Shown one piece after another: positions 1 to 7,255 of a DNA stretch of 64,000 nt. The position numbers and the translations under genes were made by a program. A model generated the notes under the pieces. The model did no database searches. It was not told the DNA's origin and saw only the letters and a program-made list of their open reading frames with translations. The stretch spans positions 1 to 64,000 of the forward strand of contig NZ_NIUB01000025.1 of NCBI RefSeq assembly GCF_002197815.1. Direction: 5' to 3'. This DNA is from Pseudomonas oleovorans subsp. oleovorans (GTDB taxonomy: Bacteria; Pseudomonadota; Gammaproteobacteria; Pseudomonadales; Pseudomonadaceae). Numbering within the stretch: position 1 is the stretch's first letter; each line of letters begins with the position of its first letter.

Positions 1-127
1 CGCTTGGACTGGTGTCAATACTGGATACGATCACTCGGCTTAGCCGTATGGCCTGAACCGCCGTATACGGAACCGTACGTACGGTGGTGTGAGAGGACGG
101 CGGGGGCGACCCCGCCTCCTACTCGAT
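1..127 (+). mobile_element. 3' end of a group II intron (domains V-VI)
   Basis: The sequence at about 53-88 folds as a group II intron domain V hairpin. The arms are ACCGCCGTA and TACGGTGGT, with an inner stem, a two-base CG bulge and a short GAAC-type loop. It is followed directly by a domain VI-like hairpin (GGCGGGG / CCCCGCC, about 100-116) and the 3' terminus CCTACTCGAT, with the unpaired A expected for the branch point. The arrangement matches the ends of introns known in pseudomonads. The reverse transcriptase/maturase gene would lie to the left, outside the window; at most its last codons are included here. The intron/exon boundary at about 127 is an estimate. Confidence 0.75.
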
Positions 128-198
128 TACGCCAGCCCTGGCGGCAATCCAGGGCGGCGCAGATCAAGGGGGGCGCAGTATGCCCGCGCCGGCATCTC

Positions 199-262
199 GT
201 AGGAGCCCGCTTGCGGGCGATCCACTTGCCGAAGTCCTGATAGCCCGCAAGCGGGCTCCTAC
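199..262. repeat. REP-type palindrome
   Basis: Two 20-base arms, 199-218 and 243-262, are perfect inverted repeats starting GTAGGAGCCCGC and are separated by 24 bases. The pattern is that of Pseudomonas REP elements. The right arm contains the stop codon of the neighbouring HAD gene (259-261), so the palindrome may also act as that operon's terminator. Confidence 0.8.
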
Positions 263-966
263 AAGTAACGCATCCAGCTGCTCAGCAGTGCCGGTAGCTC
301 GGCCAGGCTGGCGATCTGCGCATCCGGGGTGGTTTCACCCTCCCAGGCCCGCCCTTGCGGGTTGAACCAGATCGCACGCATCCCGGCTGCCTGGGCGCCG
401 GCAATGTCGTCACTGGGATGATCGCCGATGTGCACGGCGCGCTCGGCCGCCACGCCGCCTGCGCGGCTGAGTGCTTCACGGAAAGGTTTCGGGTCGGGTT
501 TGCCGATGCCCAGTTCTTCGGCGCACAGGGCGAACTGGAAGTAGTCCGATAGACCCAGGCGCCGCACGTCGGCATTGCCATTGGTGATTACCCCGAGCAT
601 GAAGCGCTCGGCCAAGGCCTCCAGCGTCGGATGTACCTCGGTGAACAGTTCGACCTGATGGCGGGCGCTGAGAAAGACCTGGAATCCTGCTTCGGCCAGC
701 GTCTGCGCCTCGCTGTGCGGGTAGCCGGCGTCTTCCAGGGCGTGAAACAGAATGCGCCGGCGCAGCTCGCTGAGGCGATGCTTGAGCATCGGCTCGGCGT
801 CGAGCAGACGGCTGCGGACCGCCCACAGATGCTCGACCGGCACCGCGCCCAGGCGCGGCGCATGCAGGGCCAGCCAATTGCGCAGGGCGGCTTCGGCATC
901 CTGCATCACCGGAGTGACGTCCCACAGGGTGTCGTCGAGGTCGAAGGTGATCAGTTTAATGCTCAT
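259..966 (-). CDS. HAD-superfamily hydrolase (YigB-like phosphatase)
   Basis: The 235-residue protein has the HAD fold. The N-terminal motif DLDDTLWD (residues 8-15) carries the nucleophile and acid/base aspartates. An ITNGN motif supplies the second conserved region, and a C-terminal [11 protein letters not shown] segment binds the metal. The cap domain between motifs is typical of subfamily IA. Members dephosphorylate small metabolites such as FMN or sugar phosphates; the substrate cannot be read from sequence. The start MSIKLITFD was chosen because its ATG overlaps the xerC stop as ATGA; the frame stays open further upstream but only inside xerC. It is the last gene of the lptM-xerC operon. 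The stop codon lies inside a REP palindrome arm. Confidence 0.88.
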   Translation of the reverse strand: MSIKLITFDLDDTLWDVTPVMQDAEAALRNWLALHAPRLGAVPVEHLWAVRSRLLDAEPMLKHRLSELRRRILFHALEDAGYPHSEAQTLAEAGFQVFLSARHQVELFTEVHPTLEALAERFMLGVITNGNADVRRLGLSDYFQFALCAEELGIGKPDPKPFREALSRAGGVAAERAVHIGDHPSDDIAGAQAAGMRAIWFNPQGRAWEGETTPDAQIASLAELPALLSSWMRYL

Positions 967-1865
967 TCGGAGCCGCCTTTGCGCTTGGCACGTGGATGGG
1001 TCTGGTCGTAGACACTGGCCAGGTGTTGGAAGTCCAGGTGGGTGTAGATCTGCGTGGTGGCGATATCGGCATGACCGAGCAGCTCCTGTACCGCGCGCAG
1101 ATCCTGTGAGGATTCCAGCATATGACTGGCGAAGCTGTGGCGCAGCATGTGTGGATGCAGGTGCTGGCCCAGTTCGCGCACGCCGGCCTGGCGCACGCGC
1201 AGTTGCACAGCGCGTGGCCCCAGGCGTCGGCCCTGCTGGCTGATGAACACGGCACCATCGTTGGGGTTGGCCAGCTTGCGCAGTGGCAGCCAGTGTTCCA
1301 GTGCCTGTCGCGCCATGCTGCCGACCGGCAGTTCGCGCACCTTGTTGCCTTTGCCGCGCACGCGTACCAGACCGGCGGGCAGGTCCAGGCCGTCGAGATC
1401 GAGTCCGACCAGTTCGGACAGGCGCAGGCCCGAGGAATAGAACAGCTCGAGCATGGCCTGATCGCGGCGGGCGATGAAGTCGTCCTCGACTGCGCCGTCG
1501 AGCAGTTGCGCGCTGCGGTCGGCGTCCAAGGTGCGGGGAAGGCGGCGCTCGCGTTTTGGCGGGCTCAGGCCGGTCGCCGGATCGTGACGGCACAGGCCTT
1601 CACGCAACAGATATTGATAGAGGCCGCGGGTGGCCGAGAGCAGGCGCGCCAGGCTGCGGCTTGCCAGGCCCTGCTGATGCAGGCGGGCGACCAGCCGGCG
1701 CAGGTTGCGTGTGTCCAGCCCGGCCCAGTCGCTCAGGCCTTCGGCTTCGCAGAATGCCCGCACCTTGCCGAGATCACGCCGATAGCCGTCGAGGGTATGC
1801 GTCGACACCTGGCGCTCGCGGCGCAGGTGTTCGATGTACGCGTCGAGGTGGGCTTCAAGTGTCAC
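963..1865 (-). CDS. xerC: Tyrosine recombinase XerC
   Basis: XerC works with XerD at dif sites to resolve chromosome dimers at cell division. The 300-residue protein has the usual family length. An N-terminal SAM-like core-binding domain spans about 1-95, and the catalytic domain holds R148, K172, H239, R242, H265 and Y274 in the expected order ([41 protein letters not shown]). The start codon is GTG. The gene ends in an ATGA overlap with the downstream HAD gene, which suggests translational coupling. A 57-base gap with a hairpin separates it from the upstream DUF484 gene. No catalytic residue is missing. Confidence 0.97.
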   Translation of the reverse strand: MTLEAHLDAYIEHLRRERQVSTHTLDGYRRDLGKVRAFCEAEGLSDWAGLDTRNLRRLVARLHQQGLASRSLARLLSATRGLYQYLLREGLCRHDPATGLSPPKRERRLPRTLDADRSAQLLDGAVEDDFIARRDQAMLELFYSSGLRLSELVGLDLDGLDLPAGLVRVRGKGNKVRELPVGSMARQALEHWLPLRKLANPNDGAVFISQQGRRLGPRAVQLRVRQAGVRELGQHLHPHMLRHSFASHMLESSQDLRAVQELLGHADIATTQIYTHLDFQHLASVYDQTHPRAKRKGGSE

Positions 1866-1889
1866 GTGCGGGGTTCCGAGCGGGCCGAA

Positions 1890-1913
1890 GGTGGATGAGC
1901 TTCATCATCCACC
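1890..1913. repeat. Intra-operon hairpin between DUF484 gene and xerC
   Basis: A 9-bp perfect stem (GGTGGATGA / TCATCCACC) with a 6-base loop sits in the only sizeable gap of the operon. It is followed by CCTAC on the plus strand. It resembles short dispersed Pseudomonas hairpins and has no T-run, so it is more likely a repeat or mRNA processing/stability element than a strong terminator. Confidence 0.5.
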
Positions 1914-1922
1914 CTACACGAC

Positions 1923-2621
1923 CTAGCGTACCGAACGCAGCGGTGTGGAGAAACCGGGCACGACACGTGCCAGTACTTCGGCGATATAGCTGAGGAACAA
2001 GGTGCCGAGCGAACTCTTGTAGTGCTGCGGGTCGGCGCTGCCGATGGCGAGAATGCCATGCAGGCCCTGATGGTTGAGGCTGACCACGGCGGCGGAGCCG
2101 ACTTGCGCCGCGTCTTCCTTGCCGAAGAGAAACTCCAGCTCGTGCGGGCGCAATACGCCGCAGATGGTCTTGCCGCCGCTGAGCAGGCCGCCGACCTGTT
2201 GATGCGCCTCGGCCGAGCTGACCGAGCGACCGACCGGCAGCTTGTTGTCGCTGAACAGGATCAGGCCAACGAAGGGCACCTGGAATTCATGGCGCAGGCT
2301 GTCTTCAACCACACCGACCACTTCCTCGAGGCTGCCGGCATCGAGCAGGTCGAGCACCAGGCGGCGGGTCTTGTCGAACAGGCGGTCGTTGTCGCGCGCC
2401 ACGTCCATCAATTGGCCAAGGCGGTGGCGCATCTCGATGTTGCGCTCGCGCAGCAGCTTGACCTGGCGTTCTACCAGCGACACGGCGTTGCCGGACTGGT
2501 GCGGAATACGCAGCTCGGGGATCAGTTCTTCATGGTCGATGAAGAACTCCGGGTGCAGGCGCAGATAGGCCGCGACCGTTTCCGAATCGAGCGGTTTGGG
2601 CGAATCCTGCTGGTCGGTCAT
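1923..2621 (-). CDS. DUF484 family protein
   Basis: This 232-residue protein belongs to the DUF484 family, which is almost always encoded between dapF and xerC. It has an N-terminal [16 protein letters not shown] segment, a predicted coiled region ([19 protein letters not shown]), and a C-terminal GAF-like sensor half ending [16 protein letters not shown]. The role is unknown; the family's constant position next to xerC suggests a link to recombination or division, which is inference. The start MTDQQDSPK is chosen because its ATG overlaps the dapF stop by four bases (ATGA). The longer open frame upstream runs only through dapF. Confidence 0.9.
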   Translation of the reverse strand: MTDQQDSPKPLDSETVAAYLRLHPEFFIDHEELIPELRIPHQSGNAVSLVERQVKLLRERNIEMRHRLGQLMDVARDNDRLFDKTRRLVLDLLDAGSLEEVVGVVEDSLRHEFQVPFVGLILFSDNKLPVGRSVSSAEAHQQVGGLLSGGKTICGVLRPHELEFLFGKEDAAQVGSAAVVSLNHQGLHGILAIGSADPQHYKSSLGTLFLSYIAEVLARVVPGFSTPLRSVR

Positions 2622-3448
2622 AGGCGAATCTGTCCTTCGTATACGCGGGCAGCGGGCCCGGTCATCATAACCGGCTGACCCTCGCCTGCCCATTCGATGG
2701 ACAGTTTGCCGCCTGGCAGTTCCAGTTGCACGGGCGAATCCATCCAGCCCTGGCGAATAGCCGCAACGGCCGCCGCGCAGGCGCCGGTGCCACAGGCCTG
2801 GGTTTCCCCGGCGCCACGCTCCCATACACGCAGGCGCGCATGCTTGCGGTCAAGCACCTGGAGGAAGCCGACATTGACCCGCTGCGGGAAGCGCGGATGG
2901 TGTTCCAGCTTCGGCCCGAGCGTATGCACCGGTGCGTCATCGACGTTGTCGACGCGCAGCACCGCATGCGGATTGCCCATCGACAGCGCGGCCAGCTCGA
3001 CGCTCTGGCCCTCGACGTCGACGCGATAGGTCAGCGCGGCCTGCTCGGCCTGGAACGGCACCTGTTCCGGCTGCAGGCGCGGTGCGCCCATGTTGACGCA
3101 GACCTGGCCATCGTTCTGCACGCGCAGCTCGATGATGCCGCTCTTGGTCTCGACGCGAATGACCTTCTTGGTGGTCAGGCGCTTGTCCAGTACGAAGCGG
3201 GCGAAGCAGCGCGCGCCGTTGCCGCACTGCTCAACTTCCGAGCCGTCGGCGTTGAAGATGCGGTAACGGAAGTCGACGTCCGGGTGACTCGGTGGCTCGA
3301 CGATCAGCAACTGGTCGAAGCCAACGCCGGTGTGGCGGTCGCCCCATTGCTTGGCATGTTTCGGCTGCACGTGGGCATGCTGACTGATCAGGTCGAGGAC
3401 CATGAAGTCATTGCCCAGGCCGTGCATCTTGGTAAAGCGCAATAGCAT
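2618..3448 (-). CDS. dapF: Diaminopimelate epimerase
   Basis: DapF converts LL- to meso-diaminopimelate, the precursor of lysine and of peptidoglycan cross-bridges. The 276-residue length is standard. The two catalytic cysteines are present: C75 in QCGNGARC and C219 in ACGTGAC. The N-terminal [11 protein letters not shown] motif is also intact. The start [10 protein letters not shown] is the family-typical one. It lies 10 bases after the lysA stop, so both are on one transcript, and its own stop overlaps the DUF484 start. Together with lysA just upstream it forms the last two steps of lysine synthesis. Confidence 0.97.
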   Translation of the reverse strand: MLLRFTKMHGLGNDFMVLDLISQHAHVQPKHAKQWGDRHTGVGFDQLLIVEPPSHPDVDFRYRIFNADGSEVEQCGNGARCFARFVLDKRLTTKKVIRVETKSGIIELRVQNDGQVCVNMGAPRLQPEQVPFQAEQAALTYRVDVEGQSVELAALSMGNPHAVLRVDNVDDAPVHTLGPKLEHHPRFPQRVNVGFLQVLDRKHARLRVWERGAGETQACGTGACAAAVAAIRQGWMDSPVQLELPGGKLSIEWAGEGQPVMMTGPAARVYEGQIRL

Positions 3449-3458
3449 GACGTCGCCC

Positions 3459-4706
3459 TCAGGCCGGCAGCAGGCTTTCGCCGGCGTAGAGCTCTTGGAC
3501 GGTCTCGCGGCGACGCACTTCATAAGCCTGTTCGCCATCCACCAGCACTTCGGCGGCGCGGCCGCGGGTGTTGTAGTTGGAGCTCATGACGAAGCCATAG
3601 GCGCCTGCCGAGCGCACGGCCAGCAGGTCACCCTCGGCCAGCACCAACTGACGATCCTTGGCCAGGAAGTCGCCGGTCTCGCAGATCGGTCCGACCAGGT
3701 CGTAGTTGCGTGCTTCACCTTCACGCGGCTGCACCGGTGACACGTCCATCCAGGCCTGGTATAGGGCCGGGCGGATCAGGTCGTTCATCGCCGCGTCGAC
3801 GATGGCGAAGTCCTTGTGCTCGGTGTGCTTGAGGTATTCCACCTGGGTCAGCAACACGCCAGCGTTGGCGACGATGAAGCGGCCGGGCTCGAACACCAGC
3901 GACAGGTCGCGGCCGGCCAGGCGCTTGCGCACGGCGGCGATGTAGTCGCCGGCCAGCGGCGGCTGCTCGTCGCGGTACTGCACGCCAAGGCCACCACCGA
4001 GATCCAGATGCTTGATGGTGATGCCGCGCGCGGCCAGTTTGTCGACCAGCAACAACAGGCGATCCAGGGCGTCGAGGAAGGGCTCGAGGGTGGTCAGCTG
4101 CGAGCCGATATGGCAGTCGACGCCGATCACGTCCAGGTTCGGCAGCTCGGCGGCGCGGGCATAGACCGCCTCAGCCTGCTCGATGTCGATGCCGAACTTG
4201 TTTTCCTTGAGGCCGGTGGAAATGTACGGGTGGGTGCCGGCGTCCACGTCCGGGTTGACTCGCAGCGAGACGGGCGCCTTGACGCCCAGTTCGGCAGCGA
4301 CCTTCTGCAGGCGCTCCAGTTCGACGCTGGATTCGACGTTGAAGCAGTGCACACCAACTTCCAGCGCGCGGCGCATGTCGTCGCGGCTTTTGCCGACGCC
4401 GGAGAACACGATGCGGCTCGGTTCGCCACCGGCGGCCAGTACGCGCTCCAGCTCACCGCTGGAGACGATGTCGAAGCCGGCGCCCAGGCGCGCCAGCACG
4501 TTCAATACGCCGATGTTGGAGTTGGCCTTGACCGCGAAGCAGACCAGGTGTGGCATGCCGGCCAGAGCATCGGCATAGGCACGGTACTGCCCCTCGATGT
4601 GGGCGCGCGAGTAGACGTAGGTGGGCGTGCCGAAGCGCTGGGCCAGCGCGGACAAGGCGACGCCTTCCGCGAACAGCTCACCGTCGCGGTAGTTGAAGGC
4701 TTCCAT
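3459..4706 (-). CDS. lysA: Diaminopimelate decarboxylase
   Basis: LysA is the PLP-dependent enzyme that decarboxylates meso-diaminopimelate to L-lysine. The 415-residue protein shows the PLP lysine K60 in FAVKANSN, the glycine-rich phosphate-binding stretch [12 protein letters not shown], the EPGRFIV motif and the CETGD active-site cysteine segment near residue 345. The start [11 protein letters not shown] gives the usual length and is preceded by AGGAGCTG. It lies 13 bases after lptM and 10 bases before dapF. Nothing about the sequence is abnormal. Confidence 0.97.
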   Translation of the reverse strand: MEAFNYRDGELFAEGVALSALAQRFGTPTYVYSRAHIEGQYRAYADALAGMPHLVCFAVKANSNIGVLNVLARLGAGFDIVSSGELERVLAAGGEPSRIVFSGVGKSRDDMRRALEVGVHCFNVESSVELERLQKVAAELGVKAPVSLRVNPDVDAGTHPYISTGLKENKFGIDIEQAEAVYARAAELPNLDVIGVDCHIGSQLTTLEPFLDALDRLLLLVDKLAARGITIKHLDLGGGLGVQYRDEQPPLAGDYIAAVRKRLAGRDLSLVFEPGRFIVANAGVLLTQVEYLKHTEHKDFAIVDAAMNDLIRPALYQAWMDVSPVQPREGEARNYDLVGPICETGDFLAKDRQLVLAEGDLLAVRSAGAYGFVMSSNYNTRGRAAEVLVDGEQAYEVRRRETVQELYAGESLLPA

Positions 4707-4719
4707 GGGGCAGCTCCTG

Positions 4720-4845
4720 TCAGAGTTCGAAACGGTCTCGGCTGTTGCCGGCGTTGTCGTCGCCCGGCAGGTACAGCGGGCCTTTCTGACCGCAGCCAGC
4801 CAGCAGGCATACGGCGGCGAGGAGCGCGAGGGTCAGTCGCTTCAT
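4720..4845 (-). CDS. lptM: LptM-type small lipoprotein (LppL/YifL)
   Basis: This 41-residue lipoprotein has a short signal peptide (MKRLTLALLAAVCLLAG) and the lipobox LAGC, with the acylated cysteine at about residue 18. The hallmark GQKGPLYLP follows directly. The E. coli homologue LptM stabilises the LptD/E LPS translocon in the outer membrane; equivalence here is inferred from the motif and from its constant place ahead of lysA. The ATG at 4843-4845 was selected over the longer open frame because only it gives a signal peptide. It is the promoter-proximal gene of the operon. Confidence 0.9.
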   Translation of the reverse strand: MKRLTLALLAAVCLLAGCGQKGPLYLPGDDNAGNSRDRFEL

Positions 4846-4881
4846 GGGACAGTCCTTGAAAATAAGCGTGAATTGCGCCGG

Positions 4882-4910
4882 AGTATACCGACCCCCTGCC
4901 ACCTTGCCTA
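4882..4910 (-). promoter_or_regulatory. Putative promoter of the lptM-lysA operon
   Basis: Reading the minus strand, a perfect-looking -10 box TATACT occupies 4882-4887, with a weak -35 match TAGGCA at 4905-4910 and 17 bases of spacing. The predicted start leaves a leader of about 30 bases before lptM. Confidence 0.5.
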
Positions 4911-5026
4911 TGCGCCCGGCGCCCGCCTGGCGGGGCGCCGGCTCGATTGGTATGCGTATCTGGCGTGCACGTCTGAGGTATTCGCGCCTGCCTGGGTTAG
5001 CATGCGGCGAGTGACAAGGAGCCTCA

Positions 5027-6064
5027 ATGGACAATCCCGCGATTCTGGCCGGCTCGGTCTCGGTGGCCTATCTGCAGGGACTGGTCGAATACCTGCAGCG
5101 CCAGGGGGTAGCCCCCGAGGTACTGCTCGCCCATGCCCAGCTCAGCCCTGAAGTGCTTAGCCAGCGCGATCAGCGCATCGCAGCCAGTGCCTACCTGACG
5201 CTGCTGGGCGAAGGCGAGCGCCTGAGCGGTGACCCGGATCTGGGCCTGCATCTGGGGGAATCGGTACGCCCGGGTTATTACGGCGTGCTCGGTTACCTGA
5301 TCATGAGCTGCGCAACCCTGGCCGACGCGCTGCATCGCCAGGCGCGCTATGCCTCGCTGGTTGGCAACCTGGGCCTGGTAGTGCTCGAAGACGAGCCCGC
5401 CCGGCCTGGTTGCGAACCGTTGGTTGCCCATAGCTGGCAGCCCTTGCTGGCGCAGCAGCAGCGTCAGCTGAGCGAGGAGACCCTGGCCGGCTGGGTGAGC
5501 TTCGGGCGCTGGATAAGTGGCCTGGACATCGCGCCGACCGAGGTACGTTTCCAGCATCCGGCGCCGGCCGATACGTCTGAGCACGCGCGCATCTTTCGTT
5601 GCCCGGTGCTGTTCGACCAGCCAGACAATGCCCTGATCTTTCCCAGGCGTTTGCTCGCGGCGCCGCTGAACCAGGCCGATGCTCAGGTGCGTGGCATGCT
5701 CGATGCCTACGCCGATCGCCTGCTGGCCGGACTCAATCAGGGCTACAGCGTGCTCGATCGCGCGCGTCTGGAGCTGGCGCGCCAGTTGCCGGAGCAAGGG
5801 CCTGATCTGGAGACCATCGCCGCTGCTCTGGCGCTAAGCCCAAGGACCTTGCAGCGGCGCTTGCGTGAGGGCGGGCTGTCGTTCAGCCAATTGGTCGACG
5901 AGACACGTCAGCAACTGGTGCTGCACTACCTGCGCGACCCCACACTGGAACTGGCGGAAATCGCCTTTCTGGTCGGTTTCAGCGAGCCGGGTTCGCTGGC
6001 GCGCGCATTTCGTCGCTGGACGGGAACGAGTCCGGGCGAGTACCGTCGCCACCTTTGCGCCTAG
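5027..6064 (+). CDS. AraC-family transcriptional regulator
   Basis: The 345-residue regulator has an N-terminal arabinose-binding-type domain (about 20-210; DPDLGLHLGES and YYGVLGYLIMSCATL are typical) and a C-terminal AraC double helix-turn-helix (about 235-340; LQRRLREGGLSFSQLVDETR and IAFLVGFSEPGSLARAFRRWTG). The architecture is that of the OruR/ArgR-like group in pseudomonads, which respond to small amino-acid or lipid-type effectors; the effector here is unknown. AAGGAG lies well spaced upstream of the ATG. The gene is divergent from lptM and followed 68 bases later by cyaY, with no evident target operon beside it. Confidence 0.9.
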   Translation: MDNPAILAGSVSVAYLQGLVEYLQRQGVAPEVLLAHAQLSPEVLSQRDQRIAASAYLTLLGEGERLSGDPDLGLHLGESVRPGYYGVLGYLIMSCATLADALHRQARYASLVGNLGLVVLEDEPARPGCEPLVAHSWQPLLAQQQRQLSEETLAGWVSFGRWISGLDIAPTEVRFQHPAPADTSEHARIFRCPVLFDQPDNALIFPRRLLAAPLNQADAQVRGMLDAYADRLLAGLNQGYSVLDRARLELARQLPEQGPDLETIAAALALSPRTLQRRLREGGLSFSQLVDETRQQLVLHYLRDPTLELAEIAFLVGFSEPGSLARAFRRWTGTSPGEYRRHLCA

Positions 6065-6132
6065 GCCGCTAGCCTGGTCTTGCGTTTTCGCCTAATTTTT
6101 CTGCAGTCGCTGCATCTAGTGAGGACACCCCG

Positions 6133-6465
6133 ATGAGCCTGAGCGAAGCCCGCTTTCACGACTTGGTCGATGCCACCCAGCAGGCGGTGGAGGACATCTT
6201 CGACGACAGCGGCCTGGACGTCGATCTGGAAAACAGCGCCGGTGTGCTGACGGTGCGCTTCGATAACGGCAGCCAGCTGATCTTCAGCCGTCAGGAGCCG
6301 ATTCGTCAGCTGTGGCTGGCGGCGCGCTCCGGTGGTTTCCATTTCGACTATGACGAGGCCGAGGGGCGCTGGATCTGTGACACCAGCGACGAGCAGTTGG
6401 GCGAGATGCTGGTGCGCATCACCCTTGAGCAATGCGGCACCGAGCTGGAGTTCGATGAGCTCTGA
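6133..6465 (+). CDS. cyaY: Iron donor protein CyaY (bacterial frataxin)
   Basis: This 110-residue frataxin binds iron and modulates IscS-dependent iron-sulfur cluster assembly. The acidic first helix (MSLSEARFHDLVDATQQAVEDIFDD) and the strand DVDLENSAGVLTVRFDNGSQLI are diagnostic, followed by QLWLAARSGGFHFDYD. Length is normal for the family. GTGAGGA upstream provides a ribosome site. The last codons overlap the DUF1289 gene by 11 bases. Confidence 0.96.
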   Translation: MSLSEARFHDLVDATQQAVEDIFDDSGLDVDLENSAGVLTVRFDNGSQLIFSRQEPIRQLWLAARSGGFHFDYDEAEGRWICDTSDEQLGEMLVRITLEQCGTELEFDEL

Positions 6466-6643
6466 GTCCAACGTGGCGTCGCCGTGCCGACGTCAGTGTT
6501 GCCTTGATGAGTATGAACAGTGCCTCGGTTGCGGTCGTACCCTGCAGGAAATTCTCGACTGGGGCACGGCCGACAACGCGCGGCGACGCTTGATCTGCCA
6601 GGCCGCCGAGCAGCGCTTGCGCGAGCGCCGGCAGGGCCGTTGA
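6455..6643 (+). CDS. DUF1289 small cysteine-rich protein
   Basis: This 62-residue protein overlaps the cyaY 3' end by 11 bases in another frame. The family signature is visible: SPCRRQCCLD, then the pair CLGCGRTLQEI followed by W, giving clustered cysteines suited to metal binding. No function is established for DUF1289. The overlap with frataxin suggests co-translation, and a role in metal handling is a guess. The start MSSESNVASPC was chosen because it is the first ATG that keeps the cysteine motif and lies inside cyaY. Confidence 0.85.
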   Translation: MSSESNVASPCRRQCCLDEYEQCLGCGRTLQEILDWGTADNARRRLICQAAEQRLRERRQGR

Positions 6644-6700
6644 CCCGGCAGTCTTGTTTATTTGTCCGGCTGTGTTAGGGTTCGACAGAACATTCAGCTT

Positions 6701-6732
6701 AACCCCGCCTTCGGGCGGGGTTTTGCTTTTTT
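6701..6732 (+). terminator. Intrinsic terminator after cyaY-DUF1289
   Basis: The stem CCCCGCC / GGCGGGG with a TTC-type loop is followed by TTTTGCTTTTTT. This is a classical Rho-independent terminator, placed before rnk. Confidence 0.92.
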
Positions 6733-6762
6733 ACGGTTTACGCAAGGAGTCCGCCCGGCATC

Positions 6763-7170
6763 ATGAACAGCTCACCGACCATCACCATTACTCGCCTCGA
6801 TCTGCAGCGTCTGGAGCGCCTGCTCGACAGCCTGGACGAGTTTGGCCCTGGCGCAGAAGCGCTACAGGCCGAGCTGGATCGTGCCGAAGTGGTGGGGCAC
6901 GACGAGGTGCCGGCCGGTGTGGTGACCATGAACTCGCGCGTGCACTGCCGCGAGGAGAGCAGCGGCAAGGACTACCACCTGACCCTGGTCTACCCGGAGG
7001 ATGCCGGTGGCGAAGGCAAGGTCAGCATCCTCGCGCCAGTCGGTTGCGCCCTGCTTGGCCTGTCCGTCGGCCAACACATCGACTGGCCGGCGCCGGGTGG
7101 CAAGCAGCTCAAGCTGACATTGCTAGAAGTCGAATACCAGCCGGAAGCAGCGGGCGAGTACGACCGCTGA
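6763..7170 (+). CDS. rnk: Nucleoside diphosphate kinase regulator Rnk
   Basis: Rnk is a 135-residue GreA/GreB C-terminal-like protein that binds RNA polymerase. In Pseudomonas it was found as a regulator of nucleoside diphosphate kinase with links to alginate control. Features are the N-terminal helical hairpin ITRLDLQRLERLLD and the FKBP-like domain with VVTMNSRVHCREE, YHLTLVYPEDA and ISILAPVG-type strands, ending LTLLEVEYQPE. GGAG is present upstream of the ATG. It has its own unit behind a terminator and is convergent with cyaA, 85 bases away. Confidence 0.93.
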   Translation: MNSSPTITITRLDLQRLERLLDSLDEFGPGAEALQAELDRAEVVGHDEVPAGVVTMNSRVHCREESSGKDYHLTLVYPEDAGGEGKVSILAPVGCALLGLSVGQHIDWPAPGGKQLKLTLLEVEYQPEAAGEYDR

Positions 7171-7255
7171 CCGGCGTTTAAGCAGGAAGCCCACATCCGG
7201 GCGAGTGCAACCCTCAGGGCTTCACTGTCGGCGGCGGATTATCGATAGCGCTGTG

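Noticed and set aside
967..1593. Upstream extension of the HAD phosphatase to 444 residues
   Set aside because: The extra part only reads xerC in a second frame and is Arg/Pro/Ala-rich shadow sequence; the ATGA overlap marks the true start.
963..1865. XerC considered as the integrase of a mobile element
   Set aside because: Its sequence and operon (dapF-DUF484-xerC) are those of the housekeeping chromosome-dimer recombinase.
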